Shown: positions 55,268 to 64,000 of the stretch, one piece after another
Layout: every line of letters begins with the position of its first letter
Position numbering within the stretch: the first letter of the stretch is position 1
DNA from: Aphelidium insulamus
Taxonomy: Eukaryota > Aphelidiomycota > Aphelidea > Aphelidiaceae
Reading direction: 5' to 3'
Length of the DNA: 64,000 bases
Assembly (NCBI GenBank): GCA_036784855.1
Contig: JAZDSV010000003.1
Location: 17,501 to 81,500 of the forward strand
Translations under genes and position numbers: made by a program
Notes under the pieces: generated by a model
What the model was told of the DNA's origin: nothing
The model's input: the letters and a program-made list of their open reading frames with translations, nothing else
Database searches by the model: none

Positions 55268-55302
55268 ATTAGATTTGCCATGAGTTATATTATATGAAGG
55301 CT

Positions 55303-57850
55303 TCACAGTTGACCGGCCTCTACACTGGCAGAAGCGGCCCCCTGCTTATCATCAGCCGGGATCTTTTCTTTCACACTGTCAGTGCTCTCTGTCGGAGGAG
55401 TGCTCATAACTGCTGGCTGCACTATGGCCACCGTGGCGGCGGTGGTAATGGCGGGAGACAACGGCTTGGCGGCTGCACTCAAGCGAGGGTCCCGTGAGAC
55501 AGATTCGGGAGGCGACGCCGGAGCATTAGGTGTCGATCCTGGCTGAGAATTCTGCGGGGGAAATATGTCAGTCGGGAAGTTCAATTGATATCTCACAAGT
55601 ACTTGCCTGAAGCAGTTGCAACAGTTGCGTCATCTGATCTACCACCTGTTGCTTGGATGGAGCGTTGGGCGGACTGGCATCTGCGGAAGATCCTGCAGGC
55701 GTCGCAAGTGGGGCAGCGGCGGCAGTTGTTCCACCAGGAGATGTTAGCGAGGCTAACAATCTGCCGGGATCACTGGGATTGTACTGCGGAGTAGTCGCAT
55801 TGATCGCCGTGGTAGTTGAAGGCGTGACTGCTGCGGTCTGTACAGTGCCGGGTAAGGCTGATGGCAGCGATGCCGTGGCCATTGCTAGCATCTGCTGCGC
55901 TTGTTGTGCCTGACTCTACACATTTACGGGTAAGTCAATTGCCTTTTGGACGTCCACTGATGTCTCTCAACTAACCAGAAGCAAGTCGGCGTTGGCAGCG
56001 GGAGTGCTGGCGGCGTCTACTTTCTTTGCCGTTCGCTCATCAGGCGAGTCACGATCAAAGCGAGTACGGCGCGGCCTGTCCCCGCGATCAGACGATGAGT
56101 GTGCAGACTCATCCCGTATGCGCTTCGGATTGGGCATGGCGGGCGGACTGGCTGCTGCAGCTTCTGACCTCAACTTCACCGGAATGTCCCACGCGAAGCG
56201 CAAGTGAATAACACCGCCATGATACGGCTGTCGGTCAAACTCATTGAACGCCTTCAGGCAGTGGCGGCTGTCCCAGAACTCAACAAAACGCTTGTTGGAG
56301 TAGTCCTTGTAGTCGCGCACCACCTTAACGTCGCCACACTTACTAAACATTTCGTACAGCGCCGGATTGCTCATGGGGGTCTTGCCGTTAACGAGAGTCA
56401 GCAGCAGGGTTCCCTGCGTTATGATTAGTATACTTTAGCCAGATAATCATAAGATATACAACACACCTGATTCTTGTCCTTGTCACAAATGTGCGACTCG
56501 GCATCATCATCCTTCGGCAGCGAGTAGTGCACGTCGATGCGGCGTCCGTACAGCACATGATTCTGTAACTCAGCTTTGGCGCGCTCTGCACAGCGCAGGT
56601 CATAGTAGGTAATGAAGGCCATGCCACGCTTCTCCAGCAGGCTGAAAAATAGTTTGATCTCGCCGTAACTGCCAAACAGTTCGCGCATTTCACGCTCATT
56701 CGACTCAAAGGCAACGTTGCGCACAAACAGCGTGCGGCACGGGCGGTCATTCGGGTTGACGGGAAACTCTCGGTCGGCTTCACCGCCACGTGGGGGGCCC
56801 ATCAGCGCAGGGTGCGGGTGTGGCGGCGGCGGTCGGGTCATATGTTGCGGAGGCAGACCTCTCTCACGACGCATGGGCATGCCGCCGTCACGGCGCATCG
56901 GGGGTGGCGGCGGAGACAGGGGACGGTAGCGATCGTCTGGGCGGCGTAGAGGTGGCGGTCCGTCATAGTGCCGACCACCGTAATCACCACGACCGCCACG
57001 ATAGTCCATCATCATGTCCCGCTCGCGTTCACGTGATCTGTCCCGACTGTGACTGCCGCCATCACGATAGTCACGGCCGCCCATGTAGCGCATATCACGG
57101 TCACGGTCCCGTTCACGCTCACGGTCGATACCCCCTCCGCCTCCACCTCGCGGATCCCGTGCATCATACCCGCCCACAGACGGAGGTTTGGACGCTGCGC
57201 TGACTGCTCCTTTAGCTGCTGCTGCGGCAGTCGCCGCTGCCAGTTGTTGCTGCGCGGCAATGAACGCCGCCTGCCAGTCGACCGCACCCTGCGGCATCAT
57301 CATCGGCATGCCTACGCACAGATGGACACAGTTAAGAACGCTGTCTTGGCCTCACGACTATTATCACTACTACACAAGGGCACTGACCGGCAACTGCGGC
57401 CTGGCCCATCATAAGTGCCGTGTTCATGTCATAGGTGCCGGGGGTGCCGTACGTATTCGGCATCATCATGTACGGGTTCATGGCCTGCATGGCTGCTGCC
57501 TGTGGCTGTTGTCCTGTCGCCGACTGCATCTGCGCTCCCGGCATCATCTGACCGCCGCCGCCAGGCACCATGCCATTGGTGGCCCCCTGTTGATGATGCT
57601 GTTGCTGCTGTTGGGCGCCAGCAGCAGCGGCCATACTATACATACTGGCGAGCAGTTGCTGTTGTTGCTGCTGCTGGGCTAACGTCACGGCATCTAGCTG
57701 GCCTTGGCCGGGTGCTCCGGTGCCTGGTTGGCCTGCGTACATTCCGCGGCCATTGGCGCTGGGTGGCGGTGAGCGGTCATTGCCGCGTCGTCCTGGAGCA
57801 TTGCTGCCGTCACGCACTGAGGGAGGAGGTCCGCGGCGGTAGTCGGCCAT
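55303..57850 (-). CDS. Mei2-like two-RRM RNA-binding protein
   Basis: Six or so exons, about 700 residues. A Gln/Met/Gly-rich N-terminus and an Arg-Asp/Gly-rich stretch (RERERDRDRDMRY) precede RRM1: CRTLFVRNVAFESNEREMRELF, KRGMAFITYYDLRCAERA and GRRIDVHYSLPKDDD. A short NQGTLLLTLVNGK link leads to RRM2 (LYEMFSKCGDVKVVRDY, KRFVEFWDSRHCLKAFNEFD). The pair and the HYSLPKD...NQGTL joint are those of Mei2-like proteins of fungi, plants and amoebae, which act in RNA selection for meiosis and growth control. No third Mei2-type RRM is seen. The C-terminus is Ala/Pro/Ser-rich. Start 57850, stop at 55303. Confidence 0.83.
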
Positions 57851-58132
57851 CTTATGTGTGTATCTTGCACGCCGTTATTTGCGAGTGGCGCTCCTTGTCA
57901 GATCACTACGGTTAAGGTTAGGTTAAGGCTGCCTGCAAGGGGTTAAGGTCGGCTGTGCGATTGGCTTCAATGACCTAGCATCGGTAGCAAACCATTTTTA
58001 CTGTGCCTTGTTACTAGAACTTGAACAGAACACACAAATGCACTTCAAGAAGACCTAGAGCATGTAACTCAGGCGATGTTAGGATGCACCCACTCACATC
58101 ACATCCACTCGTGTAAAGCAGAACAGAAATTA

Positions 58133-59105
58133 CTATAATTTATCCTGCGCTAATAAATTGACATAGCCATGCTTTTTGATCTTCTTTGCCTGTGTCTGCG
58201 TAACACTTCTCTCATTCCACGTGGACTTTCGTAGCTTCACGGGTCTCCCGCCAATATACTTGCCTATTATGAATCAATTTACATCGGAATCACCAACCCA
58301 TCACTGTAATTCTACTTCAAGTATAATAACATGCAGTACCGCACAGTAAGATGTATAGATATATATATGTATGCTTAAAAAGTATGACAGCATAATATAG
58401 ACAACATATTGACAAACCATTCATCTCGCGGTAGGCCCGAGTAAAATCGTCAGGATCCTTGAAGGAGACAAAGCCATAGCCTTTAGGCATGCCGTACTTG
58501 TCGCGCACAACTCGGGCCTTCTGGAAGGACGGATATTTGCGGAACGCTTCGGTGAGAGTGGTATCGCGGATATCCTTGCCCAAGTCCCCGACAAACATGC
58601 GAAAATCGTTCGGATCCCACTCGAGAAGCATTGGATCGTGCCACACCTCTCCGCCGGCAGCCCGTGTGGGTATGGGGGCCTTTGGCTTCTTCTTATGCCC
58701 GGCTGGGTTGTTGCCGGCTGCAGCTGTATTTGTCGACGTCGCCGTCGCCGAGGATGAGGCGTGGAACCCCGTGGTGGCAGAGGCGCGCTTGGTTGTGCTA
58801 CTGCCCACCCCGCCATAGCTGGTGCCGCCCTCTATCGCGTCCACCGCCACAGCACCGGGAAGATTCGACGCAGTAGGTTTGAATGCAGTGGCGGCGGCCG
58901 CGTACGCACTGACGGCCACGCCACTCCCGTCCTCGGGCATTATCGTGCCGGGCAGCTGTGGCGGATAGTAGCCAGATCCATCGGCAGCGTAGTAGCCACC
59001 ATATGCGTCGTAGTAGCCGCCGTATTCATCATAGTAGCCGCCATGCTCGTCGTACTGCGGTTCGGCGGCGGAAGCGGCGGCTGCATGTGATCGCTTCTTT
59101 CCCAT
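58133..59105 (-). CDS. RBM42: RBM42-type RNA-binding protein
   Basis: Two exons, about 270 residues. A Tyr/Gly repeat N-terminus (GGYYDEYGGYYDAYGGYY), a low-complexity middle, then RAAGGEVWHDPMLLEWDPNDFRMFVGDLGKD and the RRM (VVRDKYGMPKGYGFVSFKDPDDFTRAYREMNG), joined over a roughly 150-base intron to GKYIGGRPVKLRKSTWNERS...KHGYVNLLAQDKL. The W-D/E-DP-LLEWDPNDFR motif is specific to RBM42, a spliceosome-associated protein. The start codon is 22 bases from the divergent ACAD8 start. Stop at 58133-58135. Confidence 0.93.
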
Positions 59106-59127
59106 CGTTGAGAGTGAGAGTGATCAA

Positions 59128-60634
59128 ATGCTGCACATTCTGTCTGCGGGCGTCGGGCGCCGGCTTCTTGGCCGTGGGAGCCGCTTCAACCTTATTGGCC
59201 TTGACACACGGCGGCTACTATCATCCACTGCAGCACTGTCGTCGTCGGCGTCTGCATCTGCTGTGCTGGATGCGGGTCTCTACCTGGGCGACGACCAGAA
59301 AGAGTTCCAGCAGTTGGCGCGACAGTTCGCCGACAAGGAGATGGCGCCGCACATGTTGGACTGGGACGCGCGCCAGCACTTTCCCGTGGATACCCTTCGT
59401 GCTGCGGCGGCGCTTGGGTTCGGCGGTCTTTATGTGCGCGAGGAGTTTGGTGGGATGGGTCTGGGCCGGCTGGACAGCGCGGTGGTGTTTGAAGCGCTGG
59501 CCACCGGTTGCGTCTCCACCACGGCCTACCTGAGCATTCACAATATGTGCGCCTGGATGCTGGACACGTTTGGCAGTGAGGAGCAGCGGCGCCGATGGGT
59601 GCCCGCTCTTTGCTCCATGGATCTCTTAAGTAGCTACTGCTTGGTACGTGATAGTATAAATACTATATGTACAGGCAACATGTCCATACGCCATTTAATG
59701 TTGGCAGACGGAACCTGGGGCCGGCAGTGACGCGGCATCTCTGGCCACGGTGGCAAAGCAAGTGGGCGATGAGTATGTTCTGAATGGCAGCAAGGCATTC
59801 ATAAGCGGTGGTGGCAACTCTGATGTGTACTTGGTTATGGCACGAACTGGCGGGGCTGGCCCACGCGGCATATCGTGTCTGGTGGTGGAAAAGGGCGCAC
59901 CTGGCTTGTCTTTTGGCAAGAAGGAAGCAAAAGTGGGGTGGAATTCGCAGCCTACACGGTGCGATTGTTGCCTCAACGGTTGTCAGTTCTGCTGACTTGA
60001 ATTAGAGCGGTAATATTCGAGGACTGCCGTATTCCCGTTGGTAACCTTCTCGGGGCCGCTGGTGACGGTTTCAAGATGGCCATGCGTGCGCTAAATGGTG
60101 GCAGGATCAATATTGCCTCTTGCAGTTTGGGGCAAGCGATAAAGTAAAGCATATAATCCGTGTCTAATTCAATTCTAGCGGTGCCCAGGCCGCGCTGGAG
60201 CAGGCACTGGAGCACACCAAAGTTCGGAAACAGTTTGGCAAACCTCTCATTGACAACCAGAGTGTGTCGTTCAAACTCGCAGACATGCTGACGTCCCTCA
60301 ATGCGTCTCGTCTAATGGTCCGGCAGGCAGCCAGACTCCTGGACGAAAATAACGCTCAAGCTGCAATTCATTGCGCCATGGCCAAGAAGTTTGCCACGGA
60401 TCAATGTTTCCAGGTGTGCAATGATGCATTGCAGCTTCATGGTGGCTACGGCTACCTGCTGGACTACAAAGTGCAGCAGTACGTGCGCGATCTGCGAGTG
60501 CACCAAATATTGGAAGGTCTGTTCAGCTAATTTGTGCTATAAATGTGTTACCTGCTCATCACTTTTGTGCAGGCACCAACGAAGTTATGCAGATTGTGGT
60601 TGGCAAGGAGTTGCAGTCTGCAGGCTCCCCTTGA
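59128..60634 (+). CDS. ACAD8: isobutyryl-CoA dehydrogenase (ACAD8-like), mitochondrial
   Basis: Five or six exons, about 430 residues. Oxidises isobutyryl-CoA in valine breakdown using FAD. The N-terminus ([20 protein letters not shown]) is a presequence. The core [112 protein letters not shown] and [14 protein letters not shown] matches ACAD8 closely; the QILEG-x-NEV motif holds the usual catalytic Glu. The intron at 60132-60178 starts GCAAGC. Stop 60632-60634, 34 bases from the TAF1 stop. Confidence 0.93.
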
Positions 60635-60668
60635 ATGAACTCATTGATACATGCAGAACAATGATGCT

Positions 60669-63600
60669 TTATATTATGTCTGTATCTTTACTGCTGCTGT
60701 TGGGCGTTGTGGGAGACTGTGCGGCGGCAACGGACTGCAAGACTCGGGCAGGCAACTTGAGTGTCATATCTCGCTTGTCTTTTTCCTCTAGTTTCGTGAT
60801 GGCTGTGGCGCTGATGCGCAGTTTTCCGTTCTCTGCCTTGACCACTTGGGCCTCGGCCTCGCGCCGCGCCCGGTCTGGGTAGTTGGTGGCAAAGTTGGGG
60901 CAGATCCGGTTGGTAGTGATGTGTCCGATTTGACCGCAGCTGCGGCACGCGCGAGCAGAGCCGCCGAGCCTGACCTTGCCGTCACGGTCCACACTGGTCT
61001 GCGGTGTCTGCGGCGCGGGACGGCCAACTTCGCGGCGCAGCTTCTTCAGCTCCAGCTGCAGTTTCTTCTTCCGCGTCTCTTCGTCGTCGTCAACGCTGAT
61101 GGCATTACCGCCAGACGACAGTTCCATTATGCGGCGTTGCTTCAGATATGCATTGGCAATTCTGAAATCCAGTATCACTTCCTCGTGCCATTCCTCCGCT
61201 CCAGTCACTTGATTCCGCACTCTCCGCCTGATCAGAAGCGATTTTCCGCGAACATAGCGCGACGACGCCACTGAACCAGTTTCCATCGTGGCATCCTCTA
61301 ACGACTGCTGCGAGCTGTTGTTGTGTCGAGCTAGCGTGGCATGGGCGAGATTTGGGTGACTGCCGCCTGACTCCGCCTTCCCACCGTCCATGGTCGATAT
61401 CATCATCATCATATCTTGTACATCCTGCGACTCGTCTTCTCTATCTTCTGTCTGGCTCTGTTGCTGCTGAGACCTGTCATCATCGGCCGTCTCCGGCTCG
61501 GCCGTCAATGATCTTAACTGTGCGTTCCATATCCGCTCAATCTCGGAACGGTAAACTTTCTGCTGATCGGCAATGACGAACTTGTGTCCAGTCTGCCTTA
61601 TGGACTCCTCGTAGGCTTCCAAGTCCGCCGCAGATGCGCCATCGTGCAAAAACATTTCCTTCATGGACGCTCGGAAGAAACTGAAAGCTTCACCTCGGCC
61701 GGTGGGGTCGCCAGAGCCATAGAGCTTCACCATTCCTTTCGACTGCGTGGCCAGTGTGAAGTTCTTTACCCAGCTCCATGGCGCAAGCTGCATTTCATCG
61801 TCCAACGCCGCCTCGTTCTCGTCGTCCATGTCCTCGTCAAACCCGTCTATTTCGCCCTGCAATCTCATTAGTACTATTTTCAACATCTAGCGTGTAAATA
61901 AACTCACCGTTCCATATCCAGCATCTGCTAGACGCTGCTGTCCGGCCCTTATGCTTTCAAAAACGCAAACCATATCAGCCGTGACTAATTTATACAGCTC
62001 TTGCTCAGACGGAATCGCCACAGTTTTCTTCAGCGTAAGCCACCAAGAGTTATTTTTCGAGCTGCGCTGTAGATCAAAGCTGTCCTTCAGATGTTTGCGC
62101 AAAGACTGATCGTGATACCGGTGATATGAATTGACAATCTTGTTGATTGGATACCGGGACAGGCGAGTATTCCGACGAAAGTGCCGCATGGCAAGTACCT
62201 TGAGCCTGTCGCGCGTAAAGGCTTTAATTTTCCGCGACTGCGGCGGGGGAATTTCAGTCAGTGGGAACGTTTGTCCGATGACGTATATCCGCGGTAGTGT
62301 GCGCAAGTAGTACTTTTTAGCGCCGTCTTTGGCCAAAGATGATCGGATAAGAAGAAAGTCGAATTTTCGCGAGTCGTGAGGAAACGTTGGAGCGATGTAG
62401 AGATTGTTTTTGACAGCTTGCAGAGATTGTCCTGGAGGCACATCGCCGAAGCAAAAGAATGGCGATGCATCTACTTGCTCCAGGACCAAATTGCTTCCGT
62501 CAGGGTAGTGAGGCAAATACGAATCCTTTTCGTCCTTTTTCCTGTAATAATTCACTAGCAGCGTGCCCATTCCACCATTTGACAGCATTGTCGGATACTC
62601 CTCGGAATACTCCCAGAGCAGGTAGTTAGCATTGTCTCTCAGCGTGACATCTCGCACGGAGCTGATAAAGTCTGTAGCGCTGCGCCCCACTTTTGATCGT
62701 TTCTTCTTCAGGTTCTTGACGCGGCAAAAATTCCACACTTCGCCGTTGGTAATTTTTAATTGCGGACGATGCAACGATCGGAGTTCGGATTTGGACATAT
62801 AACGGCGGAAGAATGGGAGCTGAAGCTTGAGTGCCGGAAGCGAGTGCTGGACACTGTTCTTGTTGAAGGTTTGCCGTATGCGCCCGAGACGGCTGGCCCA
62901 GTGCACATCGTAGTACAAATCGTTGGAGATGTTGAATCTGTCAAGCTGTTGTTTTGTACTAGACATCTCGTTGGACTTGTTGGATCTTGTGAGCATATTT
63001 TGTCGCCTTCGAATGCGATTTGATGCGGAGTTGTTCGCGCCAGACCCATTCTGAGAGCCACTGTGTTCGACGTACAAAAAAGGGTCATTTAAATTAATTT
63101 GAGCCGCAATTGGAAGTAGGCGAAGGGCGGCGCGCTCATCCCATATGATGCGGTCCTCCCACTCGCCACCCTCGAGCGTGAAGTTGGGAACGGCCCCGAT
63201 GTTTGACACAACAGGTGCACGATAGCCCGTGACAGAAAAGTGAGGAGTGTAGAGGTATTGTCGCCTGAGCAATCCAGTTTGATCATTGACTGCGAGTCGA
63301 TCGTCCCACACAATATTTGATTCCCAGTCTGAGATTTGGACGGGATGTAACGCGCCAGAGTACCGCAGCGTGGAATCTAGAGCATCAAAATCAGGCTGTT
63401 GATGCCTTTCTTCTGTAAGAGTAAAACCGTCTTCACGAAGCTCAAGTGATTCCGGCTCATTGACGGCGGAAGGTTCCAGTTCATCCTGTCGTTATGAGCA
63501 TTGGTCGCTACCAGGCATAACGCCCGGAGACATACCTTTATCGCCATTGAGTCCAGACCGTCCACATACGCAGCGGCATACATCTCATTCAGGTCCGTAT

Positions 63601-63994
63601 CAAATATGGCGCGATCATCCGACACGCTTGACTGGCGATGGTGTAGGGTGCCGAAAGCTTCGTCAATTTTGCTCCGAGGAAGCCGAGATCGTTGGATGGC
63701 GCGCCTTCCTGTATTGTGTCTCGCGGGCTTGACCAGCTCGGAGAACTTCATTACCTTTCCCGGACGATACGACGGGAAAATTGCGGCTATATCAAGTCGA
63801 GGTGCAACGACTTCCGGTGAGGTGCCGGGCTTCTGCGAGGACGAGTCGGAAACTCGTGACGGAAGTGCCTTTATCCAGGCCGGCGGTGAGTGATGCGGCT
63901 TTCTGCTAATTTCTAGGGTGCCATTCCGCGATGCCGCGGCAGTAATGGATGGGGCGGAGGACTCGACGAGCACGTCGTCGCCGTCAACGTCCAT
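60669..63994 (-). CDS. TAF1: TAF1 (TFIID subunit), bromodomain-less
   Basis: Three exons (63994-63536, 63493-61908, 61862-60669), about 1,075 residues. TAF1 is the largest TFIID subunit and contacts TBP, TAF7 and promoter DNA. The ATG at 63994 is close to the window edge, so upstream exons are possible. IVWDDRLAVNDQTGLLRRQY, GEWEDRIIWDERAAL, FRRYMSKSELRSLHRPQLK, LIRSSLAKDGAKKYYLRTLPRIYVIGQ and the segment ending in MKLYGSGDPTGRGEAFSFFR belong to the DUF3591 core. The zinc knuckle CRSCGQIGHITTNRICPNF follows. The protein stops 60 or so residues later, with no bromodomain. Confidence 0.93.
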
Positions 63995-64000
63995 GATGTC

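Noticed and set aside
1-64000. tRNA and rRNA genes
   Set aside because: No cloverleaf with A and B boxes and no rRNA-like stretch was recognised by eye; a covariance search could still find one.

Overview
The window is eukaryotic nuclear DNA. Almost every gene is broken by short spliceosomal introns (about 45-120 bases), and the products are eukaryotic: TAF1, vinculin, GSK3, clathrin adaptor AP-1 mu, PEX6, Tctex-type dynein light chain, RasGEF, a Slo/BK-type potassium channel and neutral ceramidase. Genes lie on both strands with very short spacers: 22 bases between two divergent start codons, and 34-97 bases between convergent stops. Vinculin, a TAF1 without bromodomains, a Mei2-like RNA-binding protein and cilium-linked proteins (EFCAB5-like, DYNLT, possibly a C10orf67-like coiled coil) together suggest a flagellated unicellular relative of animals and fungi, such as a zoosporic fungus, holozoan or apusomonad-like protist. 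The sequence alone does not fix the group. An unusually large share of introns start with GC instead of GT.

Layout: 1-4.3 kb holds a BK-type K+ channel (running off the left edge), a coiled-coil protein and a tiny zinc protein, all on the minus strand. From 4.4 to 9.2 kb lies a young but broken Ty3/gypsy-type LTR retrotransposon that split a very short divergent promoter. From 9.2 to 10.7 kb are two tandem secreted proline-rich paralogues. From 10.9 to 24.5 kb are a RasGEF, an EFCAB5-like protein, vinculin, an unknown gene, RWDD1, an arginase-fold hydrolase and a mitochondrial methionine aminopeptidase. From 24.9 to 27.3 kb are orphan genes, two of them secreted. From 28.3 to 30.3 kb lies a frame-disrupted Fanzor gene, the eukaryotic relative of TnpB. 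From 30.5 to 46.6 kb are a mitochondrial-type membrane protein, a monoglyceride lipase, neutral ceramidase, an orphan, DYNLT, AP-1 mu, PEX6, a secreted orphan and a lysophospholipid acyltransferase. From 47.2 to 54.9 kb are FCF2, citrate synthase, a cysteine-rich secreted peptide between two inverted LTRs, mitochondrial thioredoxin and GSK3. From 55.3 to 64 kb are a Mei2-like protein, RBM42, isobutyryl-CoA dehydrogenase (ACAD8) and TAF1, which reaches the right edge.

Functionally the conserved genes are scattered housekeeping: mitochondrial metabolism (citrate synthase, ACAD8, thioredoxin, METAP1D), membrane lipids (ceramidase, lipase, acyltransferase), trafficking and peroxisomes (AP1M, PEX6), cytoskeleton and cilium (vinculin, DYNLT, EFCAB5-like) and gene expression (TAF1, RBM42, Mei2-like, FCF2). 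The accessory parts are the LTR elements, the Fanzor copy and the lineage-specific secreted proteins. The Fanzor copy, the GC-AG introns and the LTR-bounded cysteine-rich peptide are the points most worth following.
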